Positions 50,661-62,600 of a stretch of DNA of 64,000 nucleotides are shown piece by piece. The translations under genes were made by a program, and so were the position numbers. Source of the stretch: Acridotheres tristis (lineage: Eukaryota > Chordata > Aves > Passeriformes > Sturnidae); NCBI GenBank assembly GCA_037013685.1, contig CM072919.1:45770116-45834115 (forward strand). The letters are read 5' to 3'. Each line of letters begins with the position of its first letter. Within the stretch, counting starts at the first letter, position 1. The notes under the pieces were generated by a model. That model saw nothing but the letters and a program-made list of their open reading frames with translations. It had not been told where the DNA came from and searched no databases.

Positions 50661-50916
50661 CCTGTTTATGTTTAAACATGTTCTTTATGCAAATGCATAC
50701 AGGTGGTGAAAACAGTAATTTCCTTTAAGGTGAGAAAAAGGAATTTGCTGGCAGTGTCTCTCAGAGACATTTCTATTAATGGTTAATGGTGATAGAGAGC
50801 TTTATCTTAATTTATGCTCTTTCCTGAGCTGGCAAACAGTCAAGTTAGGCAGCTTTATGGTGAAACTAGCTGCTAATAATTCTCAGTGATTTGGTTTGTT
50901 TTGTTTTTGTTTTCAG

Positions 50917-51034
50917 TGAAGGGAGCAATCTTACCCCTGCTCATCATTACCCTGACTTCAGATTTAAGACATATGCACCTCTTGCCTTCCGCTATTTCAG
51001 AGAACTTTTTGGTATCAAGCCTGATGACTATTTG
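50917..51034 (+). CDS. PIP5K1B: PIP5K1B coding exon 3 (residues 67-106)
   Basis: This 118-bp exon encodes [20 protein letters not shown], then [20 protein letters not shown], which is highly conserved in all type I PIP kinases. The acceptor follows a clear pyrimidine-rich tract (TTTTGTTTTCAG) and the donor is TTG|GTAAGA. It accepts phase 2 and leaves in phase 0. The segment is part of the N-lobe of the kinase fold. It follows intron 2 by only about 260 bp after a CR1 endonuclease fragment, which does not disturb the splice signals. No substitution that would break the fold is evident. Confidence 0.97.
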
Positions 51035-51905
51035 GTAAGAGCCTGCAGTTTTCCTTTGAGTTACAAATTATTATAAAGCATGCTAGTTTCGTTGTGGCAG
51101 AGAAGGATTCTTAAAGGGTGCCCGTTAATCAATAAGAAACTTTGTGTGTGGAGGGGTATATAACTAGCAAATATTTTTAATGTTTACAAAAATTTTAATA
51201 CTTTATCTTTGAGATGATTTGTATAAAAAAACCTACTTTGTTAATTGACTAGAGCAACATCCATGTCATTCAGATAATTTTTCTGGAGACGTTATGATCA
51301 GTAGTTGTGTGACTTTTATCAATTCAGTTCTAATTAAGTACTTTTGTGTGATTTGTGTTATGCAGTTCATTACAAAGTGAAGTCTGTAAATATTCCTGTC
51401 TAGCTTTGAGGAACATGGATGGCAGACTAAAAATGAAGCGTTTTAGAATGCCTCCTTTGTTCTCTTTATTTCATAAATTGAAGACTTATTCTTTCATCCT
51501 TTACACGAGAAAAAAAATTACAAATTTACTGACATTGTAAAAGCAGGCTTTACTTGGTGGAGCCACTGTATACACTGCTAGGACAAGTATCCATTATGTT
51601 ATTTCTCCTGTAGTTCTGCTTTTTGAAGGGAAGAGTAAATGCTGAGCAGCATTGTTTGATGTTTGCCCATCTTCTAGATGTTTGCCCAATGTTGAGTTTG
51701 TTTCATGGTGGGTCACCCAAGAAATCAGAGTTCTGATACAAATTAGCAACTTTATATATCAGGGTTTTATTGTGCACTTTTTGAGTGAGTTTTAAAATCC
51801 TTTTTTTGCATTATTGATAACAGCTTCTTTAAAACCAAAAGAATTTTAAAAGGCTTGGGTGAATAAAAAAGAAAAATTGATTAATTATTATTAAATATCA
51901 ATATA

Positions 51906-51924
51906 TACTACTACTACTACTACT
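51906..51924 (+). repeat. (TAC)6 microsatellite
   Basis: Six exact TAC units follow a short AT run. Confidence 0.9.
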
Positions 51925-52194
51925 AAATAAATTGTTTCTATTGTGTTCAAGGGCGCTATAATGCGGTTTTTTTCCTATATGGACAATAAGCCTGAAAGCA
52001 AAACTTAGCTGGTTTTGCTTTTACGAAGTTGAATGTGAGTGTCTTAACGTGGGTGTCTTATTTTAATTCTCTAGTGCAATGTATGGATTTTGTGTTCCTA
52101 GTCCTCATGACAATAGTTATATATAAAAAAAGATAATTAACTTGAACTATAAATTGTAGTAGCAAGGAAATAAAGTTGTTTGGAAATTTTATAA

Positions 52195-52500
52195 ATCATA
52201 GAGTCATGGAATGGTTTAGATTGGAAGGGGCTTAATGATGATTTTTTCCAGCTTTATTCCACTTTCCCATAGACCAGGTTGCTCAAACCCCTATTCAGCC
52301 TTGTATTGAACACTTCTAGAGATGGGGCATCTACAACTTTTCTAGACCATACATTCCAGCACCTCACCATCCTTAGAGTGAAGAATTTCTTTCTTCCATT
52401 GACCACAACTCTTAGAGTGTGACTAATTCCCTATCCACTGAGTGACCCATCCATTGAATCTACACCTCTCCAGTTTAGAGACAAGGACATAATGACACTA
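52195..52500 (-). mobile_element. CR1 LINE 3' fragment (antisense)
   Basis: On the + strand it begins ATCATAGAGTCATGGAATGG, the reverse complement of the CR1 3' end, then has TAGACCAGGTTGCTCAAACC, a GATGGGGCATCTACAAC block and GAATTTCTTTCTTCC. These are the reverse of the 3' UTR and end of ORF2. About 300 bases, 5'-truncated. Confidence 0.9.
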
Positions 52501-54536
52501 CTATCACCCATTATGTAATGTATTATTTATCTTACTTCTTTTTATGGACTTGGCAAAAGCTGAAGTATGTGGGCTGTGTTGCCAGCTACTAAAAAGACTG
52601 TGCTTCCTAGAGTAAAGCTGTTATCACCGACAACTTCTTTTCCATCTAAGGAAGTCTTTGCAGTAGCAGAACTTAAAGTTTATGGAAAGACTGCATGCTG
52701 TGAATAAGATTTGTGACAGTCAGTTTAAGTACAAAAAGACTATTCCCTGAGGGAATTTCCCAGTAAAGACAACTTGTTGCAGATTCTTTCTTCTCTTGGC
52801 ATGGGAAAATACAAAAATGGTATGTGGTAAGTATTAAATAATTGTCCAGCTGTGGCTGAAGGGCATGTGAAGTAAAATAAGAAGAGTAGGAATTACAGCA
52901 AACATATGTGAGTTTACACTGTTAATTTGAAGTGACAAAGCTCAAGATTCAAAGCTTCACCTTTTCCAAGGAGGATAAGCAGTAACACACTATAGGAGTC
53001 AGACAAGATAACAAGCATAAATACATTTTGAACAGCTAGTAGAATTAAACTGTCACTGGAAGTTTCATGGAATACTGTCATTTTGCAAAGAAATTTCTTT
53101 ATCATAAATACTCAGTTGTCAGGTCCTGGGGATTTTCTTACCTTTTAGTTTTGATTTGCCTTTCAGAGGTGTCCAGTCAAAACTAGCTGGGCCCTTTGTA
53201 TAGCGCATTTGGTGGGTGGACTTTTTACGGAAATGCATACCACTGGAAGGTGGCCAACACAGAGTGTTGGTCAATGTCTTATACTTACTGTTCTATTGAG
53301 CCTTAATATTTAGGACAATTGCATTCAAGTGTTGGTTACAGTGACAGTTACTCATGAAGATTTAAATATTTTGGCAAGAAAAAATGCAATTGCTACAGTA
53401 CAGCTGCTGATTTGGTCTAGAGATTTGTAGCATTATAGGTTGGTATGGCCATTCTGTCTGTAGAAAATTGCAACTATAGGATTAACAAGAAAGGTATTTT
53501 GTATTAATTGGAATGGAGTAGAAGCAGGGAGAGGAAATATATAAATATCATGCAAAATTATCATTAAAATTGTAAGCCTTAGCTGGAGCTAGGATAAGAA
53601 GATGCATTAGGCAATGGCATGAGTCCATAGGAAACATGCTTCTTTAGCTCAAGTGCTCATAAAAGAACATGTTTATAAGATTTTCATTGTTTTGAAGTTT
53701 AATATAAACAGATTTTTCTATGGTTTTGAGCTTCATGTCTACTCTCCATTTAATTTGAATGAAGTTTGGAATAGTGGACACTTAATAAATGTACATTAGT
53801 CTCTATATGAGTATGGTTCTACTAGTAAGAGGTAGTCTTTGGTGTCTTTTTCCTCCTTAATGTGATTGTAATTCTTAATGTGTCCTGTGGGAGAGGAGGC
53901 CTGTCTAAGTATGCAACATAGTAGTCCTTAAAATTCCAGTTTTTCTTGCTTACTGGTATTGAGTTTTTCCTGTTTCAAGCCATTTTCAATCATAAAACTA
54001 GTAAAAGATTTTAAAAATTAGTAACTATACTAAAATTAGTAGCTATAGCTAAATCAACTTTATCAGTCTAATAGTTTCAATCCCAGTTGCACGGAATAGG
54101 ATTTGCCTATTTATCTACAATGAGAAACCTCTCCTCCCATTTTGTTTTTCTACCATCTTGTATCTGTTTCTTACAAAAAATGGATGTGAAAAGCAAGCGG
54201 TTCAAGTGAAAATGTCTTCTCAAACTTTTTGACTCAGAATTTGCTATGCTGACAGCATGGAGATTGACTCCTTCGACCTCAACCACTGGCTGCACTCCAA
54301 AGGAACATTCACCTATTGCTTTGGGACACGAAGAGGGACCATATGCTCAGGTGCCAGCTGCTCTTCCATGGTTGTGCAGCATGGCCTGGGCAAAGTCACC
54401 TGCCAAACCTCAGCAGACCTCAGTTCTGTTGCTACCTGATCCTCTTGTGCCTACTTGAACCTGCAGTTCTTCATATTAAACTTGTGTTTGGGTAATGCAT
54501 GCATTGGCAGTGAAAAGCAATTTTTGTCTCTTCCAG

Positions 54537-54689
54537 TACTCAATCTGCAGTGAACCTTTAATTGAATTATCCAACCCAGGTGCCAGTGGGTCCTTATTTT
54601 TTGTAACTAGTGGTGACGAATTCATCATCAAAACAGTTCAACACAAAGAGGCTGAGTTTCTTCAGAAGCTTTTGCCAGGTTATTATATG
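54537..54689 (+). CDS. PIP5K1B: PIP5K1B coding exon 4 (residues 107-157), nucleotide-binding loop and catalytic lysine
   Basis: This 153-bp exon of 51 whole codons starts [20 protein letters not shown] and ends [15 protein letters not shown] (residues 121-128) is the glycine-rich loop that holds ATP phosphates. IIKTV places the catalytic lysine at residue 138 when counted from the ATG at 29393. Lys138 is the residue mutated in kinase-dead PIP5K type 1 beta constructs in the literature (from memory), so the count supports the whole exon chain. The acceptor is TCTCTTCCAG and the donor ATG|GTAAGT is near consensus. A GC-rich patch with open frames sits about 100 bp upstream (54240-54440) and is not part of this exon. 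Confidence 0.97.
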
Positions 54690-56406
54690 GTAAGTAATTG
54701 AAGACTGTATTTTACCTCTATTTCTTCTGTTTCATGTCGCACTTCTGAAGATTCAGTTTCATTTGTCTTAAAATATTTCACTGGGTTTATCTGTACTTTT
54801 TGTAATGTTTTTTACATTTTTACCTGCCTTTCTACTTCATGCCCTCCACACCCAAGAGAAAGAATAGATAAAAATCAATAATATATTTAAGATAAGAATT
54901 GGTGCTCTTTTAGCATTCCAGCTGAATGTCATAATCTAATTTGATACCAAACTTTGCTTCTAATAAGCTAGTAACAAAATAAGGTTTCTAAATTTCTAAT
55001 TCAGTTTTTTTTTTCTCCATTTTGTGTTTGTCTACCCTCTGCATTTCACTCAGAGTGGACAAAGAAACTAGACCGGTCAGTTTCCCTTTTGTTTCCAACT
55101 ACTTCTAATTTCCATTTCTCATGTATTAAAGCAATGATGTAAAAGATATTTTAATCCATGTAATTTGTTCAATTCTTGATTTTTAAATTGAGCTTTTTGA
55201 GGGCTAATTCTAAGTCCATTGTGTTGGATTTTGTGTGTCATCTGAAGGGAAAACCATTGATTAAAAAGTAAGAAGAATTTGATTTTTTTTAACAAAAACC
55301 ACTCATACATACAAACAGACATTCTTCTGGGTGGTATGTAGGACTTTCTATTATTAGACTGTGACTGGCTTTCTTTTCTTACTTTGTCTTCTGAAGTAAA
55401 TACTTGAAAAGTTACCCTCTCACTTATACTATTAATGAGGAATGTCATTATTGCACTAAAGTAACATGGATACACTGTGTGTGTAAAAAAAAGAAGTTTT
55501 AAAAAGGTGTGTACTGACACATCAAAAAGGACAACAGTAGCAGGTACTTTTTTGTTGTTCCTAATCACGATAATCCACTCAGCATAAGTTTGAGTTATTA
55601 CAAGTACATATAAGGCCAGTTTGTATTGTTTCTGGGAAATTTCTCACTGCTATGCAATGGCTTCCAAAGTGTAAAACTTCAATCACTATGATTACTTCTG
55701 TGAAAGTGCTTTCTTCTGATAGTTGTATGTTGTGATTTAGTAAGATCTGAAGTAGTCTTTCCCCTTCTTTGTTTTTCATGCCAAAGACTGAGAACAGTTT
55801 GTATTCAGAAGGAGTATTTTCTCTCTCACCTATTATCTTCTCCTACCTAATTTATTTTGCCTGTTCTGAAATTTGGATTATTTCACACTTTTCTGTTCTG
55901 ATGGTCAGTTCTGATCTTGTTATCACCTCACACTCCTTTGGAAATAACTTAGTCATTTGGCACTAACTCTGAGTGTGAAAAGCCTCATGCAGAGAGGGGT
56001 TCTGTATTTCAGAATCCAAGTCAAGATAATGAGAACTACATTTGACCCAAACTCCTTCCAGCAGGTAAAATGCAAAGGTTGTTCAGGTCAGATAAAGGAA
56101 ATCAAGTCTTTGGGATATTTTTAGGTTCGGCCTACTCTGTTCTTTTCTGTCAGAAGGAGAAACCTGCCATAAATGTAGTTACTGCTCTGCTCTTGGCCTT
56201 AATAAGTTCCTGGCGAGAAGGCAGTGCCTATGCTAGCTGTCTGGAACAGAAAGCCACAAAGATAATCAACTGGTTAAAGAAACTATGCTAAATAAGAAAA
56301 CATTCACATTTTTCTTCATGTTTGTTCATGTTCTTTGCTGTTAAAAAAAACCTTTCTCAAGCATCACGGAAAATAGACATATTTAAACACATCTCTTTTG
56401 TTTTAG
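54690..56406 (+). other. PIP5K1B: PIP5K1B intron 4
   Basis: A 1.7-kb intron (GTAAGT...TTTTAG). AT-rich, with no repeat that I recognise. A 149-codon minus-strand frame at 55119-55568 shows no domain and is taken as chance. Confidence 0.9.
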
Positions 56407-56706
56407 AATCTGAACCAGAATCCAAGGACTCTTCTTCCCAAATTTTATGGGCTGTACTGCGTTCAGTCAGGAGGCATTAATATTAGAATTGTTGTCATGA
56501 ACAATGTTTTACCACGAGCTTTGAAAATGCATTTCACATATGACTTGAAAGGCTCTACATACAAACGGAGAGCATCAAGAAAAGAGAGGGAGAAGTCCAA
56601 CCCTACATTCAAAGACCTGGATTTCCTGCAAGATATGCATGAAGGGTTGTATTTTGACTCTGAAACACACAGTGCACTGATGAAAACACTACAGCGGGAT
56701 TGTCGG
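56407..56706 (+). CDS. PIP5K1B: PIP5K1B coding exon 5 (residues 158-257), kinase core with MNNVLPR and DLKGSTYKR motifs
   Basis: This 300-bp, 100-codon exon is the largest coding exon here. It runs from [18 protein letters not shown] to [17 protein letters not shown] (188-194) and DLKGSTYKR (203-211) are PIPK signatures: the first lies at the hinge and the second is the conserved core loop. RRAS at 211-214 fits a protein kinase A site, and Ser214 is the residue reported as phosphorylated in this isoform (family knowledge, from memory). [20 protein letters not shown] is also typical. The acceptor is TTTTGTTTTAG and the donor CGG|GTGAGT. It starts and ends in phase 0. The IMDYSLL motif and the activation loop would be in later exons outside the window. 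Confidence 0.97.
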
Positions 56707-56871
56707 GTGAGTATATATTTAAACTTCTGTGTTCAACTCTGCTCTAAATTTAGTCAGTACAGGTTATTAACCTCCATTTGTTTTCCGTGCTATTTAAGGA
56801 GGGATAGCTATGGATGTCAGAGCACTGATGAAGCCTGTATTTTAGTTAAGCTATTGTGATCTGAGATCACA

Positions 56872-57405
56872 GTCATAGAATAGAATGTCCATGTATATTT
56901 TGAACACCAACAGACTGGGGACCAGGAGCCCTTCCCTCACTGCAGAACTGGTTCCAGTGCTTGACCACCATCTCACTGAGGAACTTTTTCCTCTATCCAC
57001 TCTGAACTTCCCCAGTGCAGCTTTAAGATTTCCCCTTGCATCCTATCACCAGACACCAGAGATCAGCACTACCCTTTCTGCAACCCTCAAACCTAATATC
57101 CTCCTCTGCTCCTCACAAATCATGCCCTGTCCTTTCACCATCTTTGTTGTGCCTTCCTTTGGACACATTCTACTATTTGATATCCTCCTTACACTGTAGA
57201 GCCCAAAGCTACATGCAGTTCTTGAGGTGAGGCTGCACCAATGCTGAGTGTAGTGGGACAATTACCTCTTTCAAACCAGGTGGCTCTACTGTGCTCAGTG
57301 TACCCCAGGATATAGCTGGACATTCTGGACACCAGGGTACATTGCTGACTCATTAGGACAACCCTAATTTCCATGGCTATCCCTCTATTTCTCTGTACAC
57401 CCAGG
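56872..57405 (-). mobile_element. CR1 LINE fragment, end of ORF2 and 3' UTR (antisense)
   Basis: The + strand carries the reverse complement of CR1. It has TCATAGAATAGAATG at the left (3' end), then CACTGAGGAACTTTTTCCTC, TCCTATCACCAGACACCAGA and TTCCTTTGGACACATTC. It continues with GAGGTGAGGCTGCACCAATG and TACATTGCTGACTCATTAG. It lies only 165 bp downstream of the exon 5 donor. Frames within it are element sequence. Confidence 0.88.
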
Positions 57406-59139
57406 ATTAAAACTGATCCACCTGCGGCAATACAGATTAATGCTGGAATGAAGTCCAGTAGATTTGAGGATGACGATGATTTCCTTTAATTTGGAGATGT
57501 TAATTCCTTTCTTCTCAGGGCATAATTCCCTGTAGAACCCTTATTATGTATGATAAACTGTGTGTAGAGCTGCTGTAAATTTGTCTCTTGGTTAGCTAGG
57601 AACGGGAAGGCAGGCCTAGTGGCAGCTATCTTATTTTTAGAGAAAGGTAATTTCTTCCTCAGCTGAAAAGTCCAGCATAAAAGCTGTCCTGTCATTGCTC
57701 TTTGAGAGGATCTTTGGTGAATGGAATCAATTCCTGTTATGGACAGAGAGAATTGCTGGAATTTTTTTTTTTTTCCTGTAGCATGAGTAAGAAAATATAA
57801 AGTAGGAAAAGAGATACTCCTAATCTCTCAGAGCTTCCCAGGATTCTTGGGGTTTTGGAGAGAAAAAAATTACTTTCTCTGAGGGAAATCTTAAGAATTT
57901 CACAATAAAAAAGTAAAATGGATAGTCTGAACTCGCCACACAGAAGAGACACCCTGAATATTGGAGTTTGTTGTTCACTGCCACCTGTGGTACAAGATGG
58001 AAAGCATTGTTTTTGCCCATGAATAGAATTTTTTGTTTAACTATCACAGAAGTCTGCAATGCCTTGTGATTGGTTTGTAAAGCTGTGTGACCTAATGTTC
58101 AGCTGCATATTCAGCATGAGACATTGATCTAACACGACACATTGTTCTCTTTGTAGCCTCTTGCAGTGAGTATTTCCTGAGCTCCTACCATGTGTGATGA
58201 CACAGAATGCATCAGTATGTCACATCTGGAGATCTGGATGTCTTTCTATGCATCCCCCACTTGTCCAAGGTTACTTACACAGTCAAAGCCTGGGGGAATC
58301 TGTTGTATTGGAAATAATAGAGGGAATCTAAAAGATAGAACTGAATTGGAAAGTAAAAACAAGAATCAGTTGTTTAATTGTTACATATAAAGAGACTCCT
58401 ACTGATTCTTTGAAAGTCTGTGAAAATTCCTGCTGCATTTTGAGTGTTACTATAATCCTTTTCAGTGTATATCTTAAATTAACAAGTCTAAAGTTAATCT
58501 ACAGTTCTTAAAGGCCCAGCTAAATTTTAAAATATTAAAAGTAAAGAAGAAAATTATCCTATAGTAATCAGTGTATTTACATAAATACACTTATACACAA
58601 TAAAGTACATGCCTTTGTGTATCTGTAGATATATGTATATACACACACTGAAAGTTATATACATATAAAAAAATTAACTGACTTCTTTTTCTATTCAAAC
58701 AAGTCTTACTCTGTTGTAAAACAGAAGGAGCAGACACTTTATCTTTCATATAGCTGAATTTGCTCAGCTAAAAAGGTTGAATCTGACTACCTGCCTTTTA
58801 TTTCTGCCTTTAAAAAGACTAAAAATATTAAATCAATTTTGTGTAAAGGACATGAGTGTTGCCTCTGCTTTTTTCTGACCGTGAGATATTTGGATGGGTA
58901 GTGTGAGTGATAACTGACTTGAAATTAAGAATTCATTTAAAAAAGGAAATTTTTGATCTTTCCAGTATTTCAGGACTAAAAAATTTGCTTCTATGTTGCT
59001 TAAATTTGGATCGTGTTTCCATTGCTCTTATTTGCAATCAGAATCAGGAAGCAATGGACTTTTCTTCTATTTCTTAAATACAAATGTCCCTGGGTGCTAG
59101 CCTTTCTCCTCCTTAAAATCCATCACTAAGTTCAGAGCC

Positions 59140-59640
59140 CTGGCAGAATTTCCTGGTAGTGAAGGATAGTGGTGTTGGGGACCTGCTGTGGTCTGTGACT
59201 GCTGCCACTGAATCTGCTGCCCTATTCAGCAACGGACCCATGTTTTTCTTGGTCAGCTTTTCTCTGTGTCTTGATATTCCTTGCCAGGCTCAACTCTATC
59301 TGGCCTTTAGCTTCCTTGACCACAGTTGCCATCCCTAGATGCCCAGACAGTTGTTTCTCTAATCCTTCTTTCTAGTCTGTCTATCCTCACCTGTCCTGTA
59401 TGCTGGCTTTTCAAATTCAAGCTGTGCTGTGGCTTCCTTGCTTAGCTGAATTGGCCTCCTGATACATCTGCTCAGCCAAGACAGACCATCTTGACAACTG
59501 ACGCGGAGCTTCATCCTGAGGGAATGCAGTGCTGCAGTGGTGCACCACTGCTGGAGTACCAGTTCTGGCCTGTCACACCTCCTGGTAGTGCTGGTGAGGA
59601 GGTGCATGACTTGCCCAGTTAGGGAATGGAGCTGAGTGGC
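59140..59640 (-). mobile_element. CR1 LINE fragment, linker between endonuclease and reverse transcriptase (antisense)
   Basis: Minus-strand translation gives AKGQIELSLARNIKTQRKAD, which corresponds to the LNLA..KDNKK..KYI region of CR1 ORF2, and then a GSRFSGSSHRPQQ part. On the + strand, TTGCCAGGCTCAACTCTATC and GGCCTCCTGATACATCTGCT match the usual reverse-complement reading of this linker. The right part is more diverged and its limit is approximate. This copy is not continuous with the one at 56872-57405. Confidence 0.7.
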
Positions 59641-62600
59641 TTGTGGTGATCCCTCATGGGCTGTTGCCTCCAGATTATCTCTGCTGGAACAAGGACAGAT
59701 TGATAGCATTGTTCAGCTTCTGCATCCCCTGCTTGTTTTGTTCACACTTGAGGTGACAGGGTCTGAAAACTTTGCTCACAATTCATTTTGCAGTATTTGC
59801 ACCTTAACTGAACAAGGCATGTAATATTGCAGCATTCCTAAAGATGGAACACTCAGGAGTTAATCATATATTTAATGTACACAATTGAAAATCTGAACTC
59901 ACTTTCAAATTCCAGACAACTGCTGAGACTTACTGCAGGTATCCTCTCCTTGCCTTGTTGGAGAAGCAGTAACAATTAATCAAGTTGTGGTCATGTAGTT
60001 TTTAAGAGCAAAAAGAAAATTTGAACATGTTTTTACTATGGAGAAATGAATGGCTTTTGAGAGTCTGCATTTTACCTTTATGGCAAAGAACACTGGACTT
60101 TTCTGAGGAAATTACATTTTAAAAGTGGCTAACGAAGAAGTCTGTAAAGACAAGGAAATTTAAAGAGGCTTATATCTCCTAAGTTTGAGATTTGGGCATA
60201 TTTTCATCACTGCTGTTTTAGCCAGTTGCTACAAAAGTTTTGTGGTGTGAATGCGCATCTATTTTGTGCTCTAGCACTGTAATGGAGACCTTGTATGACC
60301 AAATTTATCCACAGCATTTTTCAAATCCCATAGTAGTGTGTGCAGTGTGTGTTTTTGCCTTTTTTCTACCTCAAAGGATCTACACAGATAATTGTTTAAG
60401 CCAAATAGCTTCAGTGACCCATTCTACAGCAAATCCTTACAAACAGTAGTGTTGGCATAACTTAATGAAATATTAATCTGCAGCATAGGACAAAAATAAA
60501 AGATGGCATGGTGTGGCATGGAGATGGAGAACACACTAATCTTAGATGAAGGGCCTCTTTGTCAGAAATGGTAGTTTGAGGGAAATGACCATAGCATGGT
60601 AGTGTAGATCTCTTGTATCTTTACACATTATCGTAGTATCAATTGACATTAGGAATTTCTTGGTACTTTTAAAATCAGAATCCAGATTGTTAGTTTTGAT
60701 TGTTAGTTAACAATATATTTTGAGAATTCTGTTGAAATGGGAAGTAATTCCACATATGTTTTGGTGGGAACGTGGTGATTCATTTTCTTGGGATAGATTT
60801 TTCTAAACCAGACACATTTTTAGGCACTGACATTTGTGAACTTGTTCCTAAGAAATGCTTATTTTGTGAGACAGTCCTTTTTAATGTGTGTTTATTTTGT
60901 ATTTAAGAGTAATTATTGATTTGTTGTAAAATCAGTCTTCTTTCTGCTGTGTTAATTCCTATGTCACTTTTCCAAAATGCTTGTAGGAGAGGAAATACTT
61001 CCTTGCATGATTGTCCGTTTAGTACTTGTGTTAAATAAGCTTGTAATTTTTTTTCTTTTGAGTCGTATTTTTCTTGACCCTTTTGTTAAAATGATCTGAT
61101 GACATTTTTGCATGCTGTTTTGCATGGATAGCAAATGTAAATGCAGTTTTCTCTGTCAGATAGTCAGTAGTTTGGGCTGGCTGCATATAAAATAAAAATA
61201 ACATTTCATGGCAGAAATACTTGTTTTGCTGTTAGTCACTGGCTGAGATAGTGGAGCGTAACCATGTCTAAGATGATTCACAGAATACTTTAACATGGGA
61301 TTAACTCTGAGAAAAGAGAATCTGATTCAGAGAGTTAATTTTTCATGTTCTGAAACAACATATTTTGTGATGCCATTTTGCTGTGGGTTTTTATGTGGTG
61401 TGAAACAATATAGTGCTTAAGGCTACAAGGGGTGAGTGTCGCTTGCAATCTGGAAGTTTTCAGAGTAGCTGAAGTCAGCCTTGACAGCAGTACTTGGTGA
61501 CCGAGTGACAATACTGTGTTGACAGAATCTGTGTAGCTGTGAATTAACACCTATATAAATACTACCAAGAAGAACAATTTAATGTTAAGTTAATGAACTG
61601 AAGGTTTACTTGTCATTATCAAATACGCCGCTTGTTAGCACACAGCATGATTAAGAGCATTCTTGCTGAAACCCCACAGTGCCGTTTTGCTAGCAAGGTA
61701 CAGGTCAGAATGGTTACAGGAGCAAAGACTGAGTTTTTCCTCCCTTTAGCTACACAGATAGTATATTTCTAGTGATCTCACATGGATATAGTAAGGTGTT
61801 TTGCAGGGCTTTCTCCTTTTGCTATGACTATAATACTGTAATTTTTTTGAGTGGGTTTTTTTCTTAGATTAGGTTATCATTTTTATGGCTTTGTAACAAA
61901 AACTTGCTGCTGCGTCTCAAAAGCAGTCCTAAAATCATCAAAAGTATCTGCAAACAAATCTCAGCACAGGAAAAGATTTGTGCCTTTTTATATTCTCATA
62001 GAATGTTACATGTCCAGAAATGTCTTGATGTTCCACATTTTATAACTTGTCCATGTTGAAACAGATTATTTTGTACAGCTGTGTGTGCAAAATGTCACTT
62101 ACATATTTTAAAAGGCCACAGTTTGGTATTTGAAATATTAATGAAGACACATGTGTGAACCCTTCAGATATATTCAGCTGTAAATCTAACTGATTTACTT
62201 TTATCGGGAAGTAAAACGGCTGTCTTAATACAGACTGAGGAGTTTGAGACAAAGTTTTGAGTGGTAATTTATGAGATTCTTCCTTGTTATTCTGGTTAAT
62301 TATTTCTTACTAGAAGTTTCATTAGAAACAAACGTGGAGCAAAGCATGCTTAGATATGGTCACAAAGGTTCATTTGAGTAAGGAGTGGTTGGTTTAGTTA
62401 TCATATTTCTCAGGGGAAGTAATCAGAACTGTACATCAAAGCTGTAGGCAGACAGGGCCAGATCATGTCGTGATATCCTGAAGACATTTTGTGGACAGTA
62501 CAATGGCACCTCTGAGTTGGGCCATGAACAGAATGTGCTGTTTATAAGAATTTTTACTGCAGTTAATCCATTGGATGTGAAGGTATTTCAGTCTGGTAAC

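Larger units (their letters stand above)
40962..50916 (+). other. PIP5K1B: PIP5K1B intron 2
   Basis: A 10-kb intron (GTAAGA...TTTCAG). It holds a T/G run at 42701-42720, a slightly GC-richer part with anonymous frames at 43300-44920, two hairpins (45171-45195, 45327-45352), a small minus-strand ORF (46691-46882), a probable LTR (49270-49795) and a CR1 fragment (50090-50660). The rest is AT-rich unique sequence. Confidence 0.9.
51035..54536 (+). other. PIP5K1B: PIP5K1B intron 3
   Basis: A 3.5-kb intron (GTAAGA...TTCCAG) with a (TAC)6 repeat (51906-51924), an antisense CR1 (52195-52500) and a GC-richer patch with open frames at 54240-54440. No other gene is seen. Confidence 0.9.

Noticed and set aside
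50247..50675. 142-codon + strand frame
   Set aside because: It crosses several frames of the CR1 endonuclease fragment (GVCYRPPN and SDHD parts), so it is element sequence.
40962..50916. Possible PABIR1 (FAM122A) gene nested in the PIP5K1B locus, as in mammals
   Set aside because: I looked for its proline- and serine-rich coding block and found none in any intron here. It is thought to be a mammalian retrogene, so absence is expected.
55119..55568. 149-codon minus-strand frame in intron 4
   Set aside because: AT-rich, no recognisable domain, and no transcript signals. Judged to be chance.
59359..59709. 116-codon minus-strand frame in intron 5
   Set aside because: It overlaps the antisense CR1 linker fragment and has no independent support.
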